From Bacillota bacterium (lineage in GTDB: Bacteria; Bacillota; Clostridia; Christensenellales; Aristaeellaceae), in the NCBI GenBank assembly GCA_023459675.1, contig JAEWTC010000033.1:1-19029 (forward strand): a stretch of 19,029 bases of DNA, written 5' to 3'. The notes under the pieces were generated by a model. The model saw nothing but the letters and a program-made list of their open reading frames with translations. It was not told the DNA's origin and did no database searches. The position numbers and the translations under genes were made by a program. This document shows, piece by piece, positions 6,854 to 14,098 of this stretch; the stretch's first letter is position 1, and each line of letters starts with the position of its first letter.

Positions 6854-6883
6854 ATTGTACCTCTTTTTTTGTTTGCCGGTCAA
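6854..6883 (-). promoter_or_regulatory. Promoter for trmL overlapping the recG stop codon
   Basis: TTGACC (6883-6878) and TACAAT (6859-6854) are separated by 18 bases, each matching consensus at five of six positions. The -35 contains the recG TGA stop (6882-6880). Initiation would fall at about 6847-6846, at the first possible ATG of trmL, leaving little or no leader. Confidence 0.65.
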
Positions 6884-8889
6884 CTGACCGATACGTTGTG
6901 GAGCGAACGCTGCAAAAGCTCGTCCGCCCGTAACAGCAGCGCCTGCCACGCGGGGCGGAAGGCTTCGCCTTCCGAGAGCTCCTTGGCGCAGGTGGCGGTG
7001 TCGTGCAGAAGCTTGCCGTCCATCATGTCCAACCCGCCCGCCCACAGCGCCGCGCCGTGCTGCTGGGTGCCCAGCAGCTCGCCCGGCCCGCGCAGCAGCA
7101 GGTCCCGGCGGGCGATCTCAAAGCCGTCGTTCGTCTGCGTCAACACCCGCAGCCGCTCGTTTTCCGTGCCGACGAGGAAGCAGCGGCTCTCCTTGGCGCC
7201 GCGCCCCACGCGCCCGCGCAGCTGGTGCAGCTGGGCCAGGCCGTAGCGCTGCGCGTCTTCCACGATCATCAGGGTGGCGTTGGGTACGTTCATGCCGACC
7301 TCGATCACCGTCGTCGCAATCAATACGGCGAGGCGGTTCTCCGCGAACGCCTCCAGCACCTCGGCTTTCTCCTGCGATGGCTGCCGCCCGTGCGTGATGC
7401 CGATGGGAACGCCCTTGAGCGCGCCCTGCGCCAGCGTATGGTGCAGGCTTTCCACGGCCTTTAGTTGCGCGTTTCCCTCGTCTTCCTCAATCAGCGGGCA
7501 AACGACGTACGCCTGGTTGCCCTGCGCAAGCTCTTCGCGCAGATAGCGGTACATATCGTCCCGCTTTTCAGGCGGTACGATGCGCGTTTTCACGGGGGTG
7601 CGGCCGGGCGGAAGCTCGTCTACCACCGATAGATCCAGATCGCCGTACATCATCAGCGCGAGGGAGCGGGGGATGGGCGTTGCGGACATCACCAGCAGGT
7701 GCGGGGCGGCGCCGCCCTTGCCCTTGCGCAGCAGCCGCGTGCGCTGGGCAACGCCGAAGCGGTGCTGCTCGTCGGTGATGCACAGGCTGAGGTTTTGATA
7801 CTCCACACCCTCGGAAATCAGCGCGTGCGTGCCGATGACGGCCTGCCATCTGCCGCTGCGGATATTCTCCAGCGCGGCGCGGCGGTCCGGCGCTTTCATG
7901 CCGCTTAACAAAAGCCCGCAGGCAATGCCCAGCGGCTCCAGAAGCTTCTTCGCACTTTCCAGGTGCTGGCGCGCCAGAATTTCGGTGGGCGCCATGAACG
8001 CCGCCTGCGCGCCCGCCCCTGCGCACAGCGCGATCGCCCCGAACGCGATCGCCGTTTTTCCGCAGCCGACGTCGCCCTGCACCATGCGCGCCATGGCGGA
8101 AGGCCTTTGCAGATCAGCCGCGATTTCCGCCAGGGTGCGCTTCTGCGCGCCGGTGGGCGTAAAGGGCAGCGTGCGCCAGAACGCCTCCTGCGCGCCGCGC
8201 GCTATGGGCAGCGCATGGCCCGCGCGCTGCTTTCGTTTCAGCTGCCGCACGGCGATCTGGTAAAGCAGCAGCTGTTCAAAGGCCACGCGCTTTTGCGCCG
8301 AACCCACGTTTTCCATGGTATCGGGCTGATGCAGAATGCGGATGGCGGCGGCGGATGGGAGCAGGTTGTACCGCTGCAAAACCGCATCCGGCAGGGGATC
8401 GGCGCAGATCTGCTCCGCACCCTCCAGCGCCTGGCGGATCAGGGCTTCGCGGGTCTTGTTGGGGATGCCCTCGATGGCGCGGTACACCGGCACGATGCGT
8501 AAGGTTTCCTCCACCCGGGGGTTGATCAGGCGCAAAGTTTTGCCGCTGCGCTCCACCCTGCCGTACAAAAGGAACGTGTCCTTTTTGCCAAGCACGTCGC
8601 GCATCCAGGGCTGGTTGAACCAGCAGCCGGTGATCTCGCCGCTGCCGTCCGTAAACGGGCAGGTGACGCGGGCAAGGCCGCCGTGGTAAAACACCTTCGG
8701 CGCCGCTTTTTTGGTAAGCCGGAACGCCTGCGTGGCGCCGGGGCGCGCGTCGGCAACGGCGCACAGGCCGCCCATGTTCAGGTAGCGGTACGGCACGGTA
8801 TATAGAAGATCACGCAGCGAGTGAATACCCGCTGCGTGCAATGCCTGTAGGCGTATGGCTCCGACACCCCGAAGATCAGACAGTTCCAT
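6880..8889 (-). CDS. recG: ATP-dependent DNA helicase RecG
   Basis: This 669-residue superfamily 2 helicase remodels stalled replication forks and Holliday junctions. The N-terminal wedge OB-fold carries DGSGEITGCWFNQPWM (81-96). Helicase motifs in order are GDVGCGKT (Walker A, 272-279), PTEILARQH, THALI, DEQHRFG (Walker B, 373-379), SATPIPRSL (402-410) and the late QLRGRVGRG. Length agrees with Bacillus RecG (about 680). One base separates it from the fakA stop (TAA, C, ATG), so translation is coupled. FakA-RecG linkage is common in Bacillota. Confidence 0.96.
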   Translation of the reverse strand: MELSDLRGVGAIRLQALHAAGIHSLRDLLYTVPYRYLNMGGLCAVADARPGATQAFRLTKKAAPKVFYHGGLARVTCPFTDGSGEITGCWFNQPWMRDVLGKKDTFLLYGRVERSGKTLRLINPRVEETLRIVPVYRAIEGIPNKTREALIRQALEGAEQICADPLPDAVLQRYNLLPSAAAIRILHQPDTMENVGSAQKRVAFEQLLLYQIAVRQLKRKQRAGHALPIARGAQEAFWRTLPFTPTGAQKRTLAEIAADLQRPSAMARMVQGDVGCGKTAIAFGAIALCAGAGAQAAFMAPTEILARQHLESAKKLLEPLGIACGLLLSGMKAPDRRAALENIRSGRWQAVIGTHALISEGVEYQNLSLCITDEQHRFGVAQRTRLLRKGKGGAAPHLLVMSATPIPRSLALMMYGDLDLSVVDELPPGRTPVKTRIVPPEKRDDMYRYLREELAQGNQAYVVCPLIEEDEGNAQLKAVESLHHTLAQGALKGVPIGITHGRQPSQEKAEVLEAFAENRLAVLIATTVIEVGMNVPNATLMIVEDAQRYGLAQLHQLRGRVGRGAKESRCFLVGTENERLRVLTQTNDGFEIARRDLLLRGPGELLGTQQHGAALWAGGLDMMDGKLLHDTATCAKELSEGEAFRPAWQALLLRADELLQRSLHNVSVS

Positions 8890-8890
8890 G

Positions 8891-10537
8891 TTATTCTACG
8901 GAAATCAGATAATAGTACAGCGGCTGTCCGCCCCTGTGCATCTCCACGTCGCAGTCGCCAAACATTTCCGCAAGGTCGTCGGTCAGGGTCTGCGCGGCGG
9001 CCTGGGCAACGTCGCTGCCGTAATATACGGTCACCAGCTCGTCGTCTTCGGTGACGATCTTTTTCATTAGCTCTTTGGCTACGGTTTCGGGGTCGCTGCC
9101 CGTGATTTCCACCTTGCCGTTGTGCAGGCCGATGATGTCTCCCTCTTTGATGACCAGATCGTCGATCACGCTGTCGCGCACGGCGTAGGTTACGGTGCAG
9201 GTGCGCACTCTCTGCGCCGCCTCGTCCATCGCGCGTACGTTGTCCTCGTCGGCCGCGCCTTCCTGGTACGCGATGATGCCCGCGATGCCCATGGCCACGT
9301 TCTTGGTGGGGATGACGTATACCTTTTTATCCTCGGTCAGCTCGGCAGCCTGCCGCGCGGCCAGAATGACGTTGCCGTTGTTGGGGAATACGAACACGCT
9401 TTTTGCGTTGATGCTGGCGATTCCCTCGCTGATGTCCTCGATGGACGGGTTCATAGTCTGCCCGCCGGTGACGATCTGATCCACGCCCAGATCGTGGAAA
9501 ATGGCGTCGAACCCTTCGCCGACCGAGACCGTTAAAATACCGGACGCCTTGGGCGGCTCGTTCTTTTTATTTTCTTTGGCCGTCGCCGCCTTGTCGCGGC
9601 GCTGCTGGACCATGTTTTCAATCTTCAAATTCACCAGCTCGCCCAGCGTCACGCCGTAATTGAGCGCCTTGCCGGGTTCGTTGGTATGCACGTGCACCTT
9701 CACCAGCGTCAGATCGCCCACCACCAGCACGCAGTCGCCGATGCGGTTGAGCTTGCGCCGGAAGGTGTTTACGTCCTCGTCGTCCACGCCGGGGAGGAGG
9801 TTCTGAATCAAAAATTCCGTGCAGTACGCAAATTTGATCTCGCCCAGCTGATCGTGATCGTCCTCGAACACCACTTCGCCGTCGGCGGAGAAATCCATCA
9901 ATTCGGCGGGTACTTCCTCGCCCCGCAGGGCTTTGGCATACCCCATATACAAAAGCAGCAGCCCGCGCCCGCCGGCGTCCACAACGCCTGCCTGCGTCAG
10001 GGCCGGGAGCATCTGCTGCGTCCGTTTCAAAATCGCTTCGCCCGTTACCAAAATGACTTCGAACAGCGTATCGAAATCATCGGGCGCTTTTTCCGCCTGT
10101 TTCACGGCTTCTTCGGCAATCACGCGCGCCACGGTTAAGATGGTGCCTTCCTTGGGCTTCATCATGGCCTTGTAGGCGAACTCGGAGCCGCTTTGCAGCG
10201 CGGATGCAAACTGTTTGGGGGTGATGCGGTCGATGCCTTCCAGCCCGTGCGCAAACCCGCGGTACAACTGCGAGGTAATTACGCCGCTGTTGCCGCGCGC
10301 GCCGCGCAGCGCGCCTTTGGCCAGGGCGTCCGCCGCCTCGCCCGCGTGCACGTGTTCCTTTTGGTTCAGCTCACGGATTGCCGCCGTCATCGTCAGCGAC
10401 ATATTGGTCCCCGTATCGCCGTCCGGCACCGGGAATACGTTCAGCGCGTCTACCGCGTCTCTGTTATTTTCAAGCATCGCCGCGCCCGCCATCACCATAT
10501 CGCGCAGCAGAAGCCCGTCAATCATTTTGATCTGCAT
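8891..10537 (-). CDS. fakA: Fatty acid kinase catalytic subunit FakA (DAK2 domain)
   Basis: This 548-residue protein matches FakA/YloV. FakA phosphorylates exogenous fatty acids bound to FakB, giving acyl-phosphate for phospholipid synthesis. The N-terminal DAK2 (Dhak-L-like) nucleotide-binding domain has NVFPVPDGDTGTN (33-45) and GARGNSGVITSQ. A middle domain (IKFAYCTEFLIQ) and a C-terminal DegV-like domain (QTMNPSIEDI, VFVFPNNGNVILAA) follow, in the family's usual order. Bacillus YloV is about 550 residues. AGGAGG is 8 bases before TTG 10540 and 11 before the adjoining ATG 10537. I prefer ATG, but TTG is possible and adds one residue. No fakB is in the window. Confidence 0.93.
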   Translation of the reverse strand: MQIKMIDGLLLRDMVMAGAAMLENNRDAVDALNVFPVPDGDTGTNMSLTMTAAIRELNQKEHVHAGEAADALAKGALRGARGNSGVITSQLYRGFAHGLEGIDRITPKQFASALQSGSEFAYKAMMKPKEGTILTVARVIAEEAVKQAEKAPDDFDTLFEVILVTGEAILKRTQQMLPALTQAGVVDAGGRGLLLLYMGYAKALRGEEVPAELMDFSADGEVVFEDDHDQLGEIKFAYCTEFLIQNLLPGVDDEDVNTFRRKLNRIGDCVLVVGDLTLVKVHVHTNEPGKALNYGVTLGELVNLKIENMVQQRRDKAATAKENKKNEPPKASGILTVSVGEGFDAIFHDLGVDQIVTGGQTMNPSIEDISEGIASINAKSVFVFPNNGNVILAARQAAELTEDKKVYVIPTKNVAMGIAGIIAYQEGAADEDNVRAMDEAAQRVRTCTVTYAVRDSVIDDLVIKEGDIIGLHNGKVEITGSDPETVAKELMKKIVTEDDELVTVYYGSDVAQAAAQTLTDDLAEMFGDCDVEMHRGGQPLYYYLISVE

Positions 10538-10561
10538 CAAAAAAAGTTCCTCCTGCGCCGT

Positions 10562-10912
10562 TTAAACGCGCACACCCTCAACGGAGATGTTCACGCGGCG
10601 AATTTTGATCCCGGTCATGCTTTCCAGCTTGTAGCGAACCGTTTCGGTGATCGTTTTGCAAACTTCACCGATGGAAATGCCATACTCGACGATGATGAAA
10701 AGATCCACGTCCAGCATGTCGTCCACCATTTTCAGCTCCACGCCCTTGGTGAGGTTTTCCCGCCCCAGCCACTGGGCGATCCCGTCCTTGGCGCGCTTGG
10801 AGGACATCGCCACGATGCCGTAGCATTCCAGCGCGGCATAACCGGCAACCTTCAACATAACGTCTTCATTGATGAAAACGGTGCCGATATCGTTCTTGAT
10901 TTTACATTCCAT
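10562..10912 (-). CDS. Asp23/Gls24-family protein (YloU-like)
   Basis: This 116-residue Asp23-family protein resembles YloU, which commonly precedes fakA in Bacillota. Core features are GTVFINEDVMLKVAGYAALECYGIVAM near the N-terminus and VDLFIIVEYGISIGEVCKTI followed by GIKIRRVNISVEGVRV at the end. Members are small cytoplasmic proteins linked to the cell envelope and alkaline stress, with no enzymatic activity known. ATG 10921 lies only one base from AGGAGG, so ATG 10912 with 10 bases of spacing is preferred. It starts the asp23-fakA-recG operon, whose promoter is about 120 bases upstream. Confidence 0.88.
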   Translation of the reverse strand: MECKIKNDIGTVFINEDVMLKVAGYAALECYGIVAMSSKRAKDGIAQWLGRENLTKGVELKMVDDMLDVDLFIIVEYGISIGEVCKTITETVRYKLESMTGIKIRRVNISVEGVRV

Positions 10913-10941
10913 ATTCCACATGCCTCCTTAAAGCGACTTGC

Positions 10942-10993
10942 GCCTATAGGCTGATACGACGTGAAAAGAATCAGCCGCCGAAGCGTTCGGCGG
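10942..10993 (-). promoter_or_regulatory. Structured 5' leader of asp23-fakA-recG
   Basis: Three inverted repeats fall in the leader. CCGCCGAA/TTCGGCGG (10975-10982 with 10986-10993) has a three-base loop. GGCTGAT/ATCAGCC (10949-10955 with 10970-10976) has a 14-base loop. GCCTATAGGC (10942-10951) is self-complementary. The first two share bases 10975-10976 and the last two share 10949-10951, so the structures compete at their edges. No known riboswitch is recognised. Confidence 0.4.
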
Positions 10994-11032
10994 TGCCGAT
11001 CGGGCGGCAGAACCGCACAAAATCGTAAACTG

Positions 11033-11061
11033 ATTATACATGAACGCGGTCTTTTTCGCAA
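11033..11061 (-). promoter_or_regulatory. Promoter of the asp23-fakA-recG operon
   Basis: TTGCGA (11061-11056) and a perfect TATAAT (11038-11033) are separated by 17 bases on the minus strand. Transcription would begin near 11026, giving a leader of about 110 bases before asp23. Confidence 0.7.
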
Positions 11062-11103
11062 CTGCCCTTCCCGTTGTACATATTCTGTTCCTTTTATTAA
11101 ACG

Positions 11104-11134
11104 CCGCCCGGCGGGATACGGATTATGCTAGAAT
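11104..11134 (+). promoter_or_regulatory. Extended -10 promoter toward gdhA, with a dyad at -35
   Basis: TGCTAGAAT (11126-11134) is an extended -10. No good -35 is present. Instead an 11-base dyad, CCGCC-C-GGCGG (11104-11114), covers the -35 position and could be a regulator site. Transcription would start near 11141. Confidence 0.5.
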
Positions 11135-11180
11135 AAGCTGCATTCTTACCAAACCGTTACCCCAAGAGATTGCGTTCTGT

Positions 11181-11228
11181 ACAACAGATCCGGGATCAAT
11201 GGCGCTTCCGGATGCAAAATCCTGTTGT
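11181..11228 (+). promoter_or_regulatory. Bulged hairpin in the leader before the small ORF
   Basis: The continuous arm ACAACAG-ATCCGG (11181-11193) pairs with CCGGAT (11208-11213) and then, after an 8-base bulge, with CTGTTGT (11222-11228). That makes 13 pairs. It lies about 40 bases past the predicted start and ends about 15 bases before the ribosome binding site at 11256. I cannot match it to a known riboswitch class. Confidence 0.45.
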
Positions 11229-11255
11229 TGTAAAAACTGAAAAAGGAGAGGTTCT

Positions 11256-11453
11256 ATGTTCGGCTATTCTAAGACCAATGACGTTCTTGGAAGCGTGAAC
11301 CGGGGCGGCGCCCCCATAGGCCTGCCATGCATCGCATGCAAGGGCTGGCGTATGGGCAAAATTCGCAAAACGTCCGCCCGCGAAAAGACAGCGGATACCG
11401 GGTTCCCCAGACGCTGGCGGCACGGCGGCAGCCCGATCAGCCATCCACAATAA
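11256..11453 (+). CDS. Possible 65-residue small ORF ahead of gdhA
   Basis: I do not recognise this ORF. It has a very good ribosome binding site (AAGGAGAGG, 4 bases before ATG) and a promoter and hairpin upstream. The product would be basic, with GLPCIACKGWRMGKIRK near the middle and a proline-, arginine- and glycine-rich end. The first 15 codons look coding, while the end looks like translated intergenic sequence. It could be a leader ORF controlling gdhA, a remnant gene, or chance. Its stop lies two bases before a terminator-like element. Confidence 0.35.
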   Translation: MFGYSKTNDVLGSVNRGGAPIGLPCIACKGWRMGKIRKTSAREKTADTGFPRRWRHGGSPISHPQ

Positions 11454-11455
11454 CG

Positions 11456-11490
11456 GCGTTTATTCTGGCTTGAGAGAACGCTTTCTTTTT
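11456..11490 (+). terminator. Weak terminator-like element in the gdhA leader
   Basis: GCGTT (11456-11460) pairs with AACGC (11477-11481), with only a few weak internal pairs, and is followed by TTTCTTTTT (11482-11490). The stem is short, so termination strength is doubtful. Its place just after a small ORF and before gdhA is what makes it notable. Confidence 0.3.
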
Positions 11491-11501
11491 GTGGAAAAAC
11501 G

Positions 11502-11591
11502 CATGGCGGCGCGCCATGGGTCGGCCGGAGCACATCACAACGCGTTTGCCGCATCTTCCGTTGGAGCCTTGGGGCCTTGCGTGCGCAAGGC
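11502..11591 (+). repeat. Two inverted repeats upstream of gdhA
   Basis: CATGGCG-GCG-CGCCATG (11502-11518) and GCCTTGCG-TG-CGCAAGGC (11574-11591) are perfect dyads in the 184 bases before gdhA. No clear promoter of its own was found for gdhA here: the nearest candidate, TTGCGT with TATGCG, is poor and overlaps the second dyad. These dyads may be leader hairpins or regulator sites. Confidence 0.4.
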
Positions 11592-11637
11592 TTGTACGGG
11601 TATGCGGCGGTACGCGAATAAGGAGAGGGAACCCAGT

Positions 11638-12978
11638 ATGAATGATTATGCAGTACGGATCGTAGAAAGTTTGCAAACGCGCTACCCGCACGAACGGGAA
11701 TTTCTGCAGGCGGCTACCGAAATGCTGTGCAGCCTTGCGCCGGTACTGGACAAACACCCGGAGTTTGAACGGGCGGGCCTGCTGGAACGCTTTGTGGAGC
11801 CGGAGCGGATCGTTTCGTTCCGGGTTGCCTGGGTGGACGATCAGGGGAAACCCCAGGTCAACCGCGGCTACCGCGTGCAGTACTCCAGCGCGATCGGCCC
11901 GTATAAAGGCGGCTTGCGCCTGCACCCCAGCGTCAATCTGTCCATCCTCAAATTCCTCGGGCTGGAGCAGATCCTGAAAAACAGCCTGACCGGCCTGCCC
12001 ATCGGCGGCGGCAAGGGCGGCAGCGATTTCGACCCCAAAGGGAAAAGCGACCGCGAGGTGATGGCGTTCTGCCAGAGCTTCATGACGGAGCTGTACCGCC
12101 ACGTCGGCGCGGATGTGGACGTACCCGCCGGCGATATCGGTACGGGGGCGCGGGAGATCGGCTATCTGTACGGCCAATATAAGCGCATTACCGGGCTGTA
12201 CGGCGGGGTGCTGACGGGCAAGGGCCTAAGCTACGGCGGCAGCCTGGCGCGCAAGGAAGCCACCGGCTACGGCCTGTGCTACTTCATGGAATGCATGCTC
12301 GGCGCGAACAACCGTACCGTCGAAGGCCGCACGGCGGTTATCAGCGGCAGCGGCAACGTGTCCATCTATGCCTGCGAAAAGGCCGCGGAGCTGGGCATGA
12401 AGGTTGTGGCGATGAGCGATTCCGCCGGATACGTGCACGACCCCCGGGGCATCCGCCTAGACGTCGTCAAGCAGATCAAGGAAGTGGAGCGCGGCCGGAT
12501 CAGCGAGTACGCCCGCCGCGTGCCCGGAAGCGTTTATACGGAAGACAGTAAGGGGATCTGGACCATTCCCTGCGAAATCGCGCTGCCCTGCGCAACGCAG
12601 AACGAGCTGGATCTGGAAGGCGCGCAGGCGCTGGTGCAGGGCGGCTGCTTTGCCGTTGGCGAAGGCGCGAACATGCCCACGACGCTGGAGGCCACGGAGT
12701 ACCTTATGGAGAATGGCGTCCTGTTTGCGCCGGGCAAGGCCGCCAATGCGGGCGGGGTGGCGACCAGCGCGCTGGAAATGTCCCAAAACAGCATGCGCCT
12801 CAGCTGGACGTTTGAAGAGGTGGATGCGAAGCTGCGCGGCATCATGCGCGGAATCTTCGAAAAGACCGCGCACGCCGCCAAAACCTACGCGGACAGCGAA
12901 ACCAATTACGTCATGGGCGCGAACATCGCCGGGTTTCTGAAGGTCGCGGACGCGATGCTGGCACAGGGGATTTGCTGA
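11638..12978 (+). CDS. gdhA: Glutamate dehydrogenase, NADP-type
   Basis: This 446-residue cytoplasmic enzyme interconverts 2-oxoglutarate plus ammonium and glutamate. GPYKGGLRLHP (87-97) carries substrate-binding K90. PIGGGKGGSDFDP (121-133) carries the catalytic lysine K126. PAGDIGTG (164-170) carries the catalytic aspartate D166. The nucleotide fold has SGSGNVS (236-242), and the following strand ends in MSDSAG, like NADP-dependent enzymes. Length matches hexameric bacterial GDH (about 445-450). The frame is open upstream to 11470, but ATG 11638 fits the family N-terminus and has AAGGAGAGGG 8 bases upstream. It is monocistronic, closed by the terminator at 13042-13084. Confidence 0.95.
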   Translation: MNDYAVRIVESLQTRYPHEREFLQAATEMLCSLAPVLDKHPEFERAGLLERFVEPERIVSFRVAWVDDQGKPQVNRGYRVQYSSAIGPYKGGLRLHPSVNLSILKFLGLEQILKNSLTGLPIGGGKGGSDFDPKGKSDREVMAFCQSFMTELYRHVGADVDVPAGDIGTGAREIGYLYGQYKRITGLYGGVLTGKGLSYGGSLARKEATGYGLCYFMECMLGANNRTVEGRTAVISGSGNVSIYACEKAAELGMKVVAMSDSAGYVHDPRGIRLDVVKQIKEVERGRISEYARRVPGSVYTEDSKGIWTIPCEIALPCATQNELDLEGAQALVQGGCFAVGEGANMPTTLEATEYLMENGVLFAPGKAANAGGVATSALEMSQNSMRLSWTFEEVDAKLRGIMRGIFEKTAHAAKTYADSETNYVMGANIAGFLKVADAMLAQGIC

Positions 12979-12998
12979 GCGCGGCGTTCGGAACAAAC

Positions 12999-13025
12999 AA
13001 TCCGCCGGGCTGACGCCGGCGGATT
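12999..13025 (+). repeat. Hairpin between gdhA and its terminator
   Basis: AATCCGCCGG (12999-13008) and CCGGCGGATT (13016-13025) form a perfect 10-bp stem with a 7-base loop. No T-run follows. It sits just ahead of the real terminator and may stabilise the 3' end. Confidence 0.6.
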
Positions 13026-13041
13026 GCACGCCGTTACCCAA

Positions 13042-13084
13042 GGCGGCCGCGCGGCCTTTCCGGGCCGCGCGGCCGCCCCTTTTT
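13042..13084 (+). terminator. Intrinsic terminator of gdhA
   Basis: A perfect 15-bp, all G/C stem (13042-13056 with 13063-13077) and a TTTCCG loop are followed by CCTTTTT. The reverse side has no T-run after the stem, so it may serve the convergent merR gene only weakly. Confidence 0.9.
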
Positions 13085-13086
13085 GA

Positions 13087-13956
13087 TTATAGATGCTGGG
13101 AACCCGGGAAATATTCCAGAAATATGCGGTTGGCCTCCTCCAGCTTTGCCGCGTACTCCGCATAGGCGGGGCTCAATTCCTTCATTGCCGGCAGAAATAC
13201 TTCCGCGTATCCGCTTGCCTCCATCAATGTGCGCATCTGTTTACGCGCCGCATAGGAAGGCGTTTGCCGGTACGCGTCGTTCGCCCGCTCGGCGATGATC
13301 TTCTCAAGCATCTGCCTGTGGTTTTGGATATACGCGCGGGGGTCTTGCAGCAGCTCGCCGATCTGCGCCGCGTAATCGGCAACGATCTCACGCAGCGTTT
13401 CCGGTTCGGCAAGCGCAGGCAGATCCGGGATGTTTTGTTCGGCGGCAATGCCGGGCATTTCGTCAAGAAATGCAAGAATGCGCCGGTAAGCGGCCTCCTG
13501 CCGGGCGCCGGTCACGGGCGCCGTCAGAAAGCGGGAAAAATGCAGCCGGATGAAGGTTCCCAGAAACGGCGGGAACGCGTCCATCAGCCGCTGCCCGATG
13601 GCGGTCTCACGCTCCAGCGCTTCCAGCGCGCCGTACGCATCCGCATAGGCCGCGCCGTTTGATAGTTCCTGCAGAATGGCCTGCCGGCGGCGCCCGGTTT
13701 CCAATTCGAGCTGCGCCTTCGTGGAACATTGCCGCAATACGCCGCCGTCGGAATCCTTCAGCACGGCCGAAATCTCCTGCGTGGACAGGCCCAGCTTCCG
13801 CAGCACCGCAATTTTCCGGAGCGTTTCCACGTCCTCCCGGCCGAACGTACGATATCCGTTTTCAAACACCCCCGGGGTCAGCAGCCCCTGCTCGCAGTAA
13901 TATCCGACCGCCTTTTTGGTCAGCCCCGTCGCCCGGCACGCATCCTGTATGAACAC
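13087..13956 (-). CDS. MerR-family transcriptional regulator
   Basis: This 289-residue regulator has an N-terminal MerR winged helix (about 1-70: ATGLTKKAVGYYCEQGLL, then NGYRTFGREDVETLRKI and LRKLGLSTQEISAVL). A long, mostly helical C-terminal region of about 200 residues follows, with no cysteine pattern typical of metal sensors, so the ligand is unknown. The length exceeds simple MerR proteins (about 130). Three starts are close together (GTG 13965, ATG 13962, GTG 13956). GGGGAGG lies 8 bases before GTG 13956 and almost touches the other two, so 13956 is preferred. It converges on gdhA and diverges from the Wzy-like gene. Confidence 0.85.
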   Translation of the reverse strand: MFIQDACRATGLTKKAVGYYCEQGLLTPGVFENGYRTFGREDVETLRKIAVLRKLGLSTQEISAVLKDSDGGVLRQCSTKAQLELETGRRRQAILQELSNGAAYADAYGALEALERETAIGQRLMDAFPPFLGTFIRLHFSRFLTAPVTGARQEAAYRRILAFLDEMPGIAAEQNIPDLPALAEPETLREIVADYAAQIGELLQDPRAYIQNHRQMLEKIIAERANDAYRQTPSYAARKQMRTLMEASGYAEVFLPAMKELSPAYAEYAAKLEEANRIFLEYFPGSQHL

Positions 13957-13974
13957 GGTCATCACCTCCCCATC

Positions 13975-14005
13975 ATCATAAACCGTTCCCCAAGGGCGCG
14001 GTCAA
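13975..14005 (-). promoter_or_regulatory. merR promoter with 19-base spacer and internal dyad
   Basis: TTGACC (14005-14000) and TATGAT (13980-13975) are 19 bases apart, the spacing typical of MerR-activated promoters. The spacer holds an imperfect dyad (13982-14002) with outer arms ACCG/CGGT and inner CCC/GGG, 7 of 10 pairs. The predicted start (about 13968) falls within the ribosome binding site, which counts against this being the only promoter. Confidence 0.5.
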
Positions 14006-14057
14006 CAACTATTTTCGCAGGCGCGCGGCCCCGCGTTTCCGGCGGATTCTTCTTTTG

Positions 14058-14066
14058 TGTTATAAT
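14058..14066 (+). promoter_or_regulatory. Extended -10 promoter of the Wzy-like gene
   Basis: TGTTATAAT (14058-14066) is a perfect extended -10 without a good -35. A palindromic CGACGTCG (14071-14078) lies at the expected start of transcription. GGGAGG then stands 9 bases before ATG 14099. Confidence 0.6.
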
Positions 14067-14098
14067 AAGCCGACGTCGAAAACGGGAGGAACAACGAT

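Larger units (their letters stand above)
10913..11255. other. Divergent intergenic region: asp23 operon and gdhA side
   Basis: This 343-base stretch has no supported gene. It holds two back-to-back promoters (minus strand 11061-11033, plus strand 11126-11134), a structured asp23 leader (10942-10993) and a bulged hairpin (11181-11228) ahead of the small ORF at 11256. The ribosomal protein gene rpmB, which often lies divergent to yloU in Bacillus relatives, is absent. Confidence 0.7.

Noticed and set aside
11470..11637. In-frame extension upstream of gdhA
   Set aside because: GDH N-terminus and ribosome binding site both support ATG 11638, and the extension covers inverted repeats.
11437..12177. 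246-codon frame antisense to gdhA and its leader
   Set aside because: Mirror of conserved GDH codons, with no ribosome binding site or known domain.
12457..13041. 194-codon antisense frame over the end of gdhA and its first hairpin
   Set aside because: Shadow of gdhA; the start lies within the gdhA 3' hairpin region.
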